A DNA stretch of 64,000 nt from Microbacterium luticocti DSM 19459 (GTDB lineage Bacteria; Actinomycetota; Actinomycetes; Actinomycetales; Microbacteriaceae): positions 516,409 through 580,408 of the forward strand of contig NZ_AULS01000001.1 of assembly GCF_000422405.1 (NCBI RefSeq). The letters are read 5' to 3'. The notes under the pieces were generated by a model, which saw nothing but the letters and a program-made list of their open reading frames with translations, was not told the DNA's origin and did not search any database. Shown one piece after another: positions 39,556 to 47,860 of this stretch; the stretch's first letter is position 1; each line of letters starts with the position of its first letter. Both the position numbers and the translations under genes were made by a program.

Positions 39556-39980
39556 TGTTCCAATCCGTCGCTCACACGGGCGACGTCCTCGGGCGTGCCG
39601 AACAGTTCGAGCCGGTACAGGTGCGGCACGTGGCACTTGCGGCTGATGATCTCGCCGGCCAGGCAGAACGCCTCGCCGAAGTTCGTGTTCCCCGCAGAGA
39701 TGACTCCGCGGATCCACCTGCGGTTCTGCTCATCGTTGAGGAACCGGATGACCTGCTTGGGGACCGCACCCTTCTCTTCACCCCGGCCCTGGCCGCCCCC
39801 GTAGGTGGGGGTGACCAGCACGTACGGCTCGTCGATGCGCAACGGCGGTTCGGAGGTGCGCGGCCCGTTGTGCAGCGGGATGCGCACGGCCGGCAGCGCG
39901 AGCTTCTCGACGAAGCGCGCGGTGTTGCCCGACACGCTGGAGAAGTACACCAACAGCGGCGCGGCGGTTGCCAACGGCAT
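39537..39980 (-). CDS. nrdI: Flavodoxin-like NrdI
   Basis: A 147-residue flavoprotein that supplies the oxidant for assembling the Mn2-tyrosyl radical of NrdF. '[18 protein letters not shown]' is the phosphate-binding loop for FMN, '[20 protein letters not shown]' and '[17 protein letters not shown]' are the other FMN contacts. ATG at 39978-39980. It overlaps nrdE by 19 bases and starts 33 bases after nrdH. Confidence 0.97.
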
Positions 39981-40013
39981 GATCGCCCCCCTGATCAGAT
40001 CGCGAGCGGCGGC

Positions 40014-40247
40014 TCAGCCCAGGCGGGCGGCCAGTTCGTCGATCTTGTCGGGACGGAAGCCCGACCAGTGGTCCTCGTCGGTGATCACGACCGGGGCCTG
40101 CAGGTAGCCCAGGGCCTTCACCTGCTCGAGGGCCGCCGGGTCCTCGGTGAGGTCGTGCACCTCGTAGTCGATGCCCTTCGCGTCCAGCGCCCGGTAGGTC
40201 GCGTTGCACTGCACGCAGGAAGGCTTCGTGTAGACCGTGATCGCCAT
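40014..40247 (-). CDS. nrdH: Glutaredoxin-like NrdH
   Basis: A 77-residue thioredoxin-fold reductant for NrdE. The redox motif is CVQC in 'YTKPSCVQCNATYRAL', and the C-terminal 'WSGFRPDKIDELAARL' is the NrdH signature. The ATG at 40245-40247 is chosen over a longer frame because it gives the family N-terminus and has GGGGAG upstream. First gene of the operon; regulatory motifs lie just upstream. Confidence 0.97.
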   Translation of the reverse strand: MAITVYTKPSCVQCNATYRALDAKGIDYEVHDLTEDPAALEQVKALGYLQAPVVITDEDHWSGFRPDKIDELAARLG

Positions 40248-40304
40248 CTCGACCACTCCCCTCTCATTCGAATCCGTCTGGGTCCGGCCATCCCCCGTGC
40301 CGGT

Positions 40305-40356
40305 CACCCAATACTACATATGGGTGCCGACATCGGGAAGCACCACAAGGGGTAGT
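40305..40356 (-). promoter_or_regulatory. Candidate pair of NrdR-like boxes upstream of nrdH
   Basis: CCAATACTACATATGG (40308-40323, inside a CACCCA-N10-TGGGTG inverted repeat at 40305-40326) and the weaker CACCACAAGGGGTAGT (40341-40356) have centres 33 bases apart, about three helical turns, as is usual for NrdR box pairs. The matches to the NrdR consensus are imperfect, so this is a candidate only. They lie 58-109 bases before the nrdH start. Confidence 0.4.
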
Positions 40357-40372
40357 AGTTACACGGATGTAG

Positions 40373-40590
40373 TTTTCCACCGCTCTCCCCTGGTACAACA
40401 CAGGTTCTCCACCGTTTCATCCACAGCCTCCCGGCGTGTCGCACACCCCGGCAACGGCCGGAACACGCGGCCCGCGGGCACGCACCCGCGCGGCTGTCCA
40501 CAGCCGAGACGATACGAGCCGGTTCCGACATCGGATTCGCTGTGGAGAACGCCCGTCGGCGTGTCGCGGAGTGTCCGCGGAGTGTCCACA
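40373..40590. promoter_or_regulatory. Cluster of DnaA-box-like motifs in the gene-free stretch upstream of nrdHIEF
   Basis: The 467 bases between nrdH and the MFS gene (40248-40714) hold no gene. They contain TCATCCACA (40417-40425), CTGTCCACA (40494-40502, itself within the palindrome CGGCTGT-CC-ACAGCCG at 40491-40506), TTCTCCACA on the minus strand (40541-40549) and GTGTCCACA (40582-40590), with weaker TTTTCCACC (40373-40381) and TTCTCCACC (40405-40413). All resemble the DnaA box TT(A/G)TCCACA. Control of nrd transcription by DnaA is known in E. coli; it is inferred here. Confidence 0.5.
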
Positions 40591-40714
40591 GCGTGTCGGC
40601 CACGTGCCGGGCACACGTCGGCCACGCGTCCACGTGCCCTGTCGGCACGGCGGGACGATCTTGTCCGGCCCGGGCGGGTCGCCGCGCCCGGGCGCGGGTC
40701 GGTAACGTGGAGTC

Positions 40715-41923
40715 GTGACGGGATACCGGGACCTTCTGCGCACGCCCGGAGTCGGGCGCATCATCGCCGCACAGCTGACGGCGCGGTTCCCCTCCGGCAT
40801 GACGAGCCTGGCGATCCTGCTGCATGTCGAGCACGCCACCGGGATGTACTCGGCGGCCGGGCTCGTGCTGGCCGCCGCCTCGATCGGCCAGGCCGTGGCC
40901 GGCCCGGTCACCAGCCGGTGGATGGGCATGTGGGGCATGCGTCGCGTCCTGATCCTCACGATGCTCGTGTGCGCGGCATCCGTCACCGGCATCGCCCTGT
41001 TCACGCTGCCGGTGCCCGCCTACATGGTGCTCGGGCTGATCGCCGGGGTGTCCACCCCGCCGGTGCAGGCGGCGGTGCGCACCATCTACCCGAAGATGGT
41101 CAACTCCCGCCAGCTGACCCCGCTGTTCTCGCTGGACGCTTCACTGCAGGAGATCATCTGGATCCTCGCGCCGGTGGTGGTCACGTTCGTGTCCATCCAG
41201 ATCAGCACCGTCGTCGGGCTGCTGTTGATCGTGGTGATCCTGCTGGGCGGCGGCACCTGGTTCATCGCCTCACCGGAGCTCGGCCGGGTGCGCATCCCGC
41301 GCAGCCGCCGGCGCCTGGGCACGGTGCTCGCCCGCCCGCCCGTGGTGCTGGCGACCGTCACCGGCCTGCTGCTGGTGGGCGCGTGTGCCGCCGTCGAGGC
41401 GGGCGTGGTCGCCACCTTCAGCGAGGGCGGCCTGGAGGCGGGGCTCGTGCTGGCGGTCTTCTCGTTCGGCAGCCTGGCCGGGGGTCTGCTGTCGGGCCGC
41501 ATCGCGATGAGCCGTTGGGCCATGGCCCGCCGCATGGCGATCGTCGCGATCGGACTGGTGCTGAGCACCCTGTTCCTGTCGGTGTGGTGGATCGGCGGGT
41601 CGCTGCTGGTGGCCGGCATCGGCGTGGCGCCGGCGTTCGCGGTGATGGCCGCGATGACCACCGCCAGCGTCAAGTTCAGCGACACCGCCGAGGCGTTCGG
41701 CTGGCTGAACACCGGTCAGCTCATCGGCGCCGCCGCCGGCTCGGCGGTCGCCGGGTTCCTCATCGACGGACTCGGCCCGGCCGGCGCGTACTGGACGGCC
41801 ACCGGGTTCGCCGTGGTCGGGGTGCTCGTGGCGGTGCTGTTCGTGCGGGGCTTCCCCGACCTGCGGTTCCGCGACGCCAGCCCGCTGCCCGACACCGAGC
41901 CGGTGCAGACCATCACCTCGTGA
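40715..41923 (+). CDS. MFS transporter
   Basis: A 402-residue protein with 12 hydrophobic segments. 'RDLLRTPGVGRIIAAQLTARFPSGMTSLAILLHVEHATGMYSAAG' is the N-terminal part common to a group of actinobacterial MFS permeases, with 'MGMWGMRRVL' at the motif A loop and 'GLIAGVSTPPVQAAVR' later. Substrate and direction are unknown. GTG start at 40715. It is divergent from nrdHIEF across the gene-free 467-base region and ends 15 bases before the convergent CsoR-like gene. Confidence 0.88.
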   Translation: MTGYRDLLRTPGVGRIIAAQLTARFPSGMTSLAILLHVEHATGMYSAAGLVLAAASIGQAVAGPVTSRWMGMWGMRRVLILTMLVCAASVTGIALFTLPVPAYMVLGLIAGVSTPPVQAAVRTIYPKMVNSRQLTPLFSLDASLQEIIWILAPVVVTFVSIQISTVVGLLLIVVILLGGGTWFIASPELGRVRIPRSRRRLGTVLARPPVVLATVTGLLLVGACAAVEAGVVATFSEGGLEAGLVLAVFSFGSLAGGLLSGRIAMSRWAMARRMAIVAIGLVLSTLFLSVWWIGGSLLVAGIGVAPAFAVMAAMTTASVKFSDTAEAFGWLNTGQLIGAAAGSAVAGFLIDGLGPAGAYWTATGFAVVGVLVAVLFVRGFPDLRFRDASPLPDTEPVQTITS

Positions 41924-41938
41924 ACCGACCCGGCGCCG

Positions 41939-42211
41939 TCAGCGGGTGCCGACGTCGTAGGCCTTGAGCAACTCGCTCACCGCCTGCTCGCGCTGGTCGC
42001 CGCCGTGCTCGAACATGTGCGTCACATGCGTGCGCAGGTGGTTCTCCAACAGCAGCTTGTCGAGCGAGGCGAGCGCCTTCTGGATCGCACGGGACTGACC
42101 GAGGATGTCCATGCAGTAGTCCTCGTTCTCGATCATCTTCGCGAGCCCGCGCAGCTGCCCCTCGAGGATCGCCGTGCGGTGCAGGGCGCGCTTCTTGATG
42201 TCATCGATCAC
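41939..42211 (-). CDS. Metal-sensing repressor, CsoR/RcnR family, with Cys-His-His ligands
   Basis: A 90-residue all-helical DNA-binding repressor (DUF156). The family metal-site residues are Cys33, His58 and His62. CsoR copper sensors have Cys-His-Cys, whereas RcnR-type Ni/Co sensors have Cys-His-His, so by the 'fingerprint' rule this is closer to RcnR or a formaldehyde sensor such as FrmR than to CsoR. ATG at 42209-42211. It is divergent from DUF445 (47 bases). No metal exporter is immediately adjacent; the P1B ATPase is 9 kb away. Confidence 0.9.
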   Translation of the reverse strand: MIDDIKKRALHRTAILEGQLRGLAKMIENEDYCMDILGQSRAIQKALASLDKLLLENHLRTHVTHMFEHGGDQREQAVSELLKAYDVGTR

Positions 42212-42258
42212 GCGGCCAGGGTACCCGCCCGACCGGGCGCGCGTGGAAGGATGAGCGC

Positions 42259-43530
42259 ATGGTGCGCACCCCGACCGCCCTGCTCAGCCCGGCCGATCAG
42301 CAGCGCCGCCGGGCGCTTCGCACCATGAAGGCCATCGCCCTGGGTGCGCTCGTGGCCCTGGCCGCCGTCTTCGCGGTGGCGTTCGTGTTCGAGCACGATC
42401 GGCCGTGGCTGTCGTACGTGCGCGCCGCGGCCGAGGGCGGCATGGTCGGCGCGCTCGCGGACTGGTTCGCCGTGACCGCGCTGTTCCGCCACCCGCTGGG
42501 CATCCCCATCCCGCACACCGCCATCATCCCGACCCGCAAGGACGAGATCGGCCGCACCCTGGGCGAGTTCGTCGAGACCGAGTTCCTGTCGGGACCGGTG
42601 GTGCGCACCAAACTCCAGTCCACCGCGATCGCCGCCCGGGCAGGCGCCTGGCTGGCCCAGCCCGCCCACGCCGAGCGGGTGAGCGCCGAGGCCGCAGCGG
42701 CGGCGACGGGTGTGCTGCGCGCCCTCTCAGACGCCGACGTGCAGCAGGTGCTCGAGTCGCTGGCCCGTGAGCATCTGCTCGCCCCGCCGTGGGCCCCGCC
42801 GGCGGGCGCGTGGCTGGCGCGGGTGGTGGATGCCGGGGCGCACACCGGCGCGGTGGACCTGGCCGTCGACAGCCTGGCCGGGTGGCTGGATGCGAACCAC
42901 GCCGCGTTCGAGGGGCTGGTCTCCAGGCGACTGCCCGGATGGGTGCCGCGCATCGCGCACCGGTTCGTGGACGACACCGTCTACAGCGAGGCGGTGAAGT
43001 TCGTGCAGGCCGTGCAGGCCGACCCGCAGCATCCGGCCCGCCGCGCCCTCGACGACTACCTCGTGCGTCTCGCCGACCGGCTGCAGCACGATCCGGCGAT
43101 GATCGACCGGTTCGAACACGCCAAGGCCTCGGTGTTCGACTCGCCGCGGCTGCGCGAGCTGGCCGCACACGCCTGGGAGGGCGTCAAGGCGGGGCTGTTG
43201 GCATCCCTCGCCGACCCGGGCAGCGGGCTGCGCCGGCGCGCCGCGGCGGCGGTGGCCGAGATCGGTCAGCGGCTGCAGCACGAACCGGCGCTGCAGCACC
43301 GTGTGGACGCGTGGGTCACCGACGCGGCGGTGTTCGCCGTGGACCGCTACCGGCACGACATCGCCTCGATCATCACCGACACCGTGGCCCGCTGGGATGG
43401 CGCCGAGACCACCGAGAAGATCGAGCTCATGGTCGGCCGCGACCTGCAGTACATCCGCCTGAACGGCACCGTCATCGGCGCGCTGGCGGGCCTGGGCATC
43501 TACACCGTCGCCCAGCTGCTGCTGGGGTGA
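42259..43530 (+). CDS. DUF445 membrane-anchored protein
   Basis: A 423-residue DUF445 protein. The first hydrophobic segment (about 31-52) and a last one at the C-terminus ('GTVIGALAGLGIYTVAQLL') flank a long helical region. 'AAAEGGMVGALADWFAVTALFRHPLGIPIPHTAIIP' is the family signature, and 'LMVGRDLQYIRLNGTVIGALAG' closes it. The function is unknown. The ATG at 42259 is divergent from the metal-sensor gene. The arginase-family gene starts 14 bases after its stop, so they may be cotranscribed. Confidence 0.9.
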   Translation: MVRTPTALLSPADQQRRRALRTMKAIALGALVALAAVFAVAFVFEHDRPWLSYVRAAAEGGMVGALADWFAVTALFRHPLGIPIPHTAIIPTRKDEIGRTLGEFVETEFLSGPVVRTKLQSTAIAARAGAWLAQPAHAERVSAEAAAAATGVLRALSDADVQQVLESLAREHLLAPPWAPPAGAWLARVVDAGAHTGAVDLAVDSLAGWLDANHAAFEGLVSRRLPGWVPRIAHRFVDDTVYSEAVKFVQAVQADPQHPARRALDDYLVRLADRLQHDPAMIDRFEHAKASVFDSPRLRELAAHAWEGVKAGLLASLADPGSGLRRRAAAAVAEIGQRLQHEPALQHRVDAWVTDAAVFAVDRYRHDIASIITDTVARWDGAETTEKIELMVGRDLQYIRLNGTVIGALAGLGIYTVAQLLLG

Positions 43531-43544
43531 GATACGGTGCGAAG

Positions 43545-44429
43545 GTGGCTCTTTCACACGACCCCCTCTGGCCGCGCGCGGGCTCCTGGCCGGCGTTCGA
43601 CGGCTCCCGTTCCGACGTCGCCCTGATCGGCGTTCCCACGCATCTGAGCTCGCTGTCGCCGACGGGGGCGGATGCCACACCCGCCGCCGTCCGCGAGGCG
43701 CTGCGCCGGTTCAGCCCCACCCTCGTCTCGGGCGAGGCGGTCGACCTCGACACGGCGCTGCGCATCGTCGACGCCGGCGACGTGGCCGACCCGGACGGCC
43801 CGGACGGCGAGAAGCGTGTCCGTGCGCGGGTGCGCGAGCTGGCGGCATCCACGGGCCTCGTCGTGGCCCTGGGCGGCGACAACTCCCTCACCTATCCGGT
43901 GGCCCAGGGCGCCTTGGCGGGCGGTCTGATCACGCTCGACGCGCACTACGACCTGCGCGACGGCGCGTCGAACGGCTCGCCCGTGCGCCGTCTGGTCGAC
44001 GACGGGCTGGACGGGCGGCGCATCGTGCAGATCGGCATCTCGGACTTCGCGAACTCCGCAGCCTACGCGCGCCGTGCCCTCTCGTACGGCATCACCGTGA
44101 TCACCGTCGACGAGGTACGCCGCCGCGGCATCGACGACGTGGTGGCGCAGGCGGTCGAGGTCTCAGGCACCGGGCCGGTGCACCTGGACATCGACGTGGA
44201 CGTGTGCGACCGCTCGGTCGCGCCCGGCTGCCCCGCCTCGGTGCCCGGAGGCCTTGCCGCCTGGGAGCTGCGGGCGCTGGTGCGGCGGATCGCGACAGCC
44301 GGCCAGGTGGCCTCGGCCGACATCGCCGAGGTCGACGCCACCGCCGACGCCCCGGACGGGCGCACCGTGCGGCTGGCGGCGCTGTGCGTGTTGGAACTGC
44401 TGGCCGGCTACGCGGGGCGCGGCGCATGA
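43545..44429 (+). CDS. Arginase/ureohydrolase family enzyme, probable formimidoylglutamase (HutG)
   Basis: A 294-residue binuclear manganese hydrolase. The metal motifs are 'GGDNSLTYP' (where His is usual, Asn is present), 'DAHYDLRD' and 'DIDVDVCDRSVAPG'. Lying opposite hutHUI, it most likely hydrolyses N-formimidoyl-L-glutamate to glutamate and formamide, the last step of histidine degradation. The GTG at 43545 is preferred; a GTG at 43527 overlapping the DUF445 stop is possible. Its stop overlaps the next gene start (ATGA). Confidence 0.85.
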   Translation: MALSHDPLWPRAGSWPAFDGSRSDVALIGVPTHLSSLSPTGADATPAAVREALRRFSPTLVSGEAVDLDTALRIVDAGDVADPDGPDGEKRVRARVRELAASTGLVVALGGDNSLTYPVAQGALAGGLITLDAHYDLRDGASNGSPVRRLVDDGLDGRRIVQIGISDFANSAAYARRALSYGITVITVDEVRRRGIDDVVAQAVEVSGTGPVHLDIDVDVCDRSVAPGCPASVPGGLAAWELRALVRRIATAGQVASADIAEVDATADAPDGRTVRLAALCVLELLAGYAGRGA

Positions 44430-45055
44430 CCGCCGCCATGCCCGACGCCGTCGCGGTGCTCGACGCGCTCGGTGAACCGCGGGCGTGGGGCCCGATCGGC
44501 ACCGGACCGCTCGAACTGGACGGGCAGGCGTTGTCGTGCGGGGTGGTCGAGAACGGCCCGTGGCAGGTGCGCGCCGTGCGCGCCGACTCGGGCACACTGC
44601 CCGGTCTGCGCCTGACCGGCCAGGCGGTGACCACCGCGCCGCACGACCCGTTGCTGCTGACCCGGCTCGAGCAGGGCGTCGACCTATGCGTGGCCCGTCC
44701 CGAAGGCGACGGGTTCGTCGAGGACCACAGCGAACTGCGGATCCTCATCCCCTACGACGCGGTCGTCGACGAGGTGCGCAGCCGCGACGACGAGGGCCGG
44801 GTCACCGGGGTGCCGCGGGCGAGCGTGCGGGACGTGCCGGCGGGGTACCCGGTCGTGGTGGCGGTGCGCCGCGGGGCCGAACCACCGGCGATCCCGCAGG
44901 TCGACGAGAAGCCGCGGGACGCGAACGGCCGCCCGATCCGGATCTGGCAGACCGGGTCGTCGATCCCCCAGGTCGAGATCGCGCCGTACGGCGCCGGTCA
45001 CCGCATCGACGTGCGCTGGCCGGACCGTTCGACCGCGGCGCTCATCCTGAGCTGA
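44426..45055 (+). CDS. Unknown protein coupled to the formimidoylglutamase gene in the hut locus
   Basis: A 209-residue soluble protein with no signal peptide, membrane segment or motif that I recognise. It reads as a mainly beta protein, with charged stretches such as '[28 protein letters not shown]' and a C-terminal '[16 protein letters not shown]'. The ATG overlaps the upstream stop (ATGA), implying coupled translation. It overlaps the end of convergent hutI by 14 bases. Conservation within hut loci would make it a hut accessory or enzyme; otherwise it may be a local hypothetical. Confidence 0.75.
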   Translation: MTAAMPDAVAVLDALGEPRAWGPIGTGPLELDGQALSCGVVENGPWQVRAVRADSGTLPGLRLTGQAVTTAPHDPLLLTRLEQGVDLCVARPEGDGFVEDHSELRILIPYDAVVDEVRSRDDEGRVTGVPRASVRDVPAGYPVVVAVRRGAEPPAIPQVDEKPRDANGRPIRIWQTGSSIPQVEIAPYGAGHRIDVRWPDRSTAALILS

Positions 45056-46214
45056 CGCCGCCTGCGTAGACGGCGTGCACGAGCGGTACGCCCGGGCGGT
45101 ACGCCAGGTGCGTGCGGCTGGGCGCGTCGAGCACCACCAGGTCGGCCCGGGCGCCGGGCGCCAGTCGGCCGATGTCGTCGCGCCGCAACGCCGCCGCACC
45201 CCCGGCGGTGGCCGCCCACACCGCCTCGGGGACGGTCATGCCCATCTCGCGTACGGCCAGCGCGATCACGAACGGCATCGAGCTCGTGAAGCTCGTGCCC
45301 GGGTTGCAGTCGCTGGCCAGTGCCACCCTCACGCCCGCGTCGATGAGCCGCCGCGCATCGGGATACGGGTGCCGGGTGCAGAACTCCACACCGGGCAGCA
45401 GGGTCGCGACCGTGTCGGATGCGGCGAGCGCGGCGACGTCGTCATCGGTCAGGTACGTGCAGTGGTCGACGGATGCCGCCCCCAGCGCGACCGCGAGGCG
45501 TACGCCCTCGCCGGGCGTGAGCTGGTTGCCGTGCACCCGCGGCACCAGGCCGTGGCGCACACCGGCCTCGAGCACCCGGCGGGCCTCGTCGGGGGTGAAC
45601 GCCCCGGTCTCGCAGAACACGTCGATCCACCGCGCGTGGGGCGCGACCGCGCGCAGCATGTCGCCGCACACGAGCTCGACATACTCGGCGCGGCGGTCGG
45701 CGTATTCGGCGGGCACCACGTGCGCGCCCAGATAGGTGACCTCGGGCGTGACCTCGGCGGCCAGCCGCGCCAGACGTGCCTCGTCGTGCACGGTGAGCCC
45801 GTACCCGGTCTTGATCTCGAGGGTGGTCGTGCCCTGCGCGCGACACTCGGCGACGAACCCGGCGAGCCGGCGGCGCAACGCGTCGTCGCTCGCGGCCCGG
45901 GTCGCCGTGACCGTGGTGCGTATGCCGCCGGCGGCATACGGCTGCCCGGCCATGCGCGCGGCGAATTCGTCGGCACGATCGCCGCCGAACACCAGATGGG
46001 TGTGACTGTCGACGAACCCCGGGATCACGGCGCGCCCGCCGACGTCGACTCTCGAGGCACCGGCGTGGCCGGCCGCGCGCGACGCCGGACCGACCCAGCC
46101 GATGCGGCCGCCCTCGACCAGCACCGCGGCGTCGTGCAGCGTGCCGCACGGATCATCGGGCGTGCCGACGTTGGTGGTCAGCTCGCCGATGTTCGTCAGC
46201 AGCACGGCGGTCAC
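45042..46214 (-). CDS. hutI: Imidazolonepropionase HutI
   Basis: A 390-residue amidohydrolase-fold enzyme that opens 4-imidazolone-5-propionate to N-formimidoyl-glutamate. Metal ligands are in '[22 protein letters not shown]', '[10 protein letters not shown]' and the family phrase '[17 protein letters not shown]'. Start is a GTG (46212-46214) overlapping the hutU stop by four bases (GTGA). Third gene of hutHUI. Confidence 0.96.
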   Translation of the reverse strand: MTAVLLTNIGELTTNVGTPDDPCGTLHDAAVLVEGGRIGWVGPASRAAGHAGASRVDVGGRAVIPGFVDSHTHLVFGGDRADEFAARMAGQPYAAGGIRTTVTATRAASDDALRRRLAGFVAECRAQGTTTLEIKTGYGLTVHDEARLARLAAEVTPEVTYLGAHVVPAEYADRRAEYVELVCGDMLRAVAPHARWIDVFCETGAFTPDEARRVLEAGVRHGLVPRVHGNQLTPGEGVRLAVALGAASVDHCTYLTDDDVAALAASDTVATLLPGVEFCTRHPYPDARRLIDAGVRVALASDCNPGTSFTSSMPFVIALAVREMGMTVPEAVWAATAGGAAALRRDDIGRLAPGARADLVVLDAPSRTHLAYRPGVPLVHAVYAGGVSSG

Positions 46215-47860
46215 AGCATCGGCACCGTCAGGCCGCGCTCGACGGCCACCTCGCGGGCCCGCTCGTACCCGGCGTCCACATGTCGCATCACCCCGGTGCC
46301 CGGGTCGTTCACCAGCACGCGCGCGATCTTCTGCGCGGCCAGGTCCGAACCGTCAGCGACGGTCACCTGCCCGGCGTGGATCGAGCGGCCGATGCCGACG
46401 CCGCCGCCGTGGTGGATCGAGACCCAGCTCGCCCCCGACGCGGTGTTCAGCAGCGCGTTCAGCAGCGGCCAGTCGGCGATGGCGTCCGACCCGTCGGCCA
46501 TCGCCTCGGTCTCACGGTACGGCGAGGCCACCGACCCGGCGTCGAGGTGGTCGCGGCCGATCACGATCGGCGCGCTCAGTTCTCCCGAGGCGACCATCTC
46601 GTTGAACTTCAGCCCGGCCAGGTGACGCTCCTGGTAGCCCAGCCAGCAGATGCGCGCCGGCAGCCCCTCGAAGTGGACCTTCTCGCCGGCCTTGGCCAGC
46701 CACCGGTGCAGGGCGACGTCGTCGGGGAACAGCTCGGCGATCGCCCGGTCGGTCTTGCGGATGTCTTCGGGGTCGCCGGACAGCGCCGCCCAGCGGAACG
46801 GTCCCTTGCCCTCGCAGAACAGCGGCCGGATGTACGCGGGCACGAACCCGGGGAACGCGAACGCCCGCTCGCAGCCGCCCAGCTGCGCTTCGGCGCGGAT
46901 GGAGTTGCCGTAGTCGAACACCGCGGCACCGGCATCCTGGAATCCGACCATGGCGCCCACGTGCGCGGCCATCGACTCGCGGGCGCGGCGGGTGAAGTCC
47001 TCCGGGTCGCGGGATGCCTCGGCCTTCCAATCGGCGAAGGCCACGCCGATCGGCAGGTACGCGAGCGGGTCGTGGGCGCTGGTCTGGTCGGTGACGATGT
47101 CGATCTCGGTGCCGCGGCGCAGCAGCTCGGGAAACACCTCGGCGGCGTTGCCGACGACGCCGACCGAGAGCGCCCGGCCCTCGACCTTGGCGGAGACGGC
47201 CCGGGCGACGGCGTCGTCGAGGTCGGTGGTGTACTCGTCCAGGTAGCCGTGCTCGACGCGGCGGGCCAGCCGCGACTCGTCGACGTCGACGATGAGCACG
47301 GCGCCGTCGTTCATGGTGACCGCCAGCGGCTGCGCGCCGCCCATGCCGCCGCATCCCGCCGTCAGCGTCAGGGTGCCGGCCAGCGAGTCACGGCCGAGCG
47401 AGCGGGCGACCTCGGCGAAGGTCTCGTAGGTGCCCTGCAGGATGCCCTGCGTGCCGATGTAGATCCACGATCCCGCGGTCATCTGCCCGTACATGGTCAG
47501 CCCGAGCGATTCGAGGCGGCGGAACTCGGGCCAGGTGGCCCAGTCCCCCACGAGGTTCGAGTTGGCGATCAGCACCCGCGGCGCCCATTCGTGGGTGCGG
47601 AACACGCCCACCGGCTTGCCCGACTGCACCAGCAGGGTCTCGTCGGGCTCGAGCTCGTCGAGGGTGCGCACGATGGCGTCGTACGCCTCCCAGCTGCGGG
47701 CGGCGCGGCCGCTGCCGCCGTAGACGACCAGGTCGTCGGGGTGCTCGGCGACCTCGGGGTCGAGGTTGTTCATGAGCATGCGCTTGGCGGCCTCGGCGCC
47801 CCAGCTCTTCGCGGTGCGCTCGGGGCCCCGTGGGGCGCGCACCTCTCGTGCTCCCTGCAT
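46211..47860 (-). CDS. hutU: Urocanate hydratase HutU
   Basis: A 549-residue NAD+-dependent urocanase that converts urocanate to imidazolonepropionate. The NAD-binding '[19 protein letters not shown]' and the active-site cysteine/aspartate regions 'DQTSAHDPL', '[15 protein letters not shown]' and '[17 protein letters not shown]' are clear. ATG at 47858-47860 overlaps the hutH stop by one base. It lies between hutH and hutI in a tightly coupled operon. Confidence 0.97.
   Translation of the reverse strand: MQGAREVRAPRGPERTAKSWGAEAAKRMLMNNLDPEVAEHPDDLVVYGGSGRAARSWEAYDAIVRTLDELEPDETLLVQSGKPVGVFRTHEWAPRVLIANSNLVGDWATWPEFRRLESLGLTMYGQMTAGSWIYIGTQGILQGTYETFAEVARSLGRDSLAGTLTLTAGCGGMGGAQPLAVTMNDGAVLIVDVDESRLARRVEHGYLDEYTTDLDDAVARAVSAKVEGRALSVGVVGNAAEVFPELLRRGTEIDIVTDQTSAHDPLAYLPIGVAFADWKAEASRDPEDFTRRARESMAAHVGAMVGFQDAGAAVFDYGNSIRAEAQLGGCERAFAFPGFVPAYIRPLFCEGKGPFRWAALSGDPEDIRKTDRAIAELFPDDVALHRWLAKAGEKVHFEGLPARICWLGYQERHLAGLKFNEMVASGELSAPIVIGRDHLDAGSVASPYRETEAMADGSDAIADWPLLNALLNTASGASWVSIHHGGGVGIGRSIHAGQVTVADGSDLAAQKIARVLVNDPGTGVMRHVDAGYERAREVAVERGLTVPML

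Noticed and set aside
40268..40285. TTCGAATCC resembling a tRNA T-loop upstream of nrdH
   Set aside because: No acceptor stem, D-arm or anticodon arm can be paired around it.
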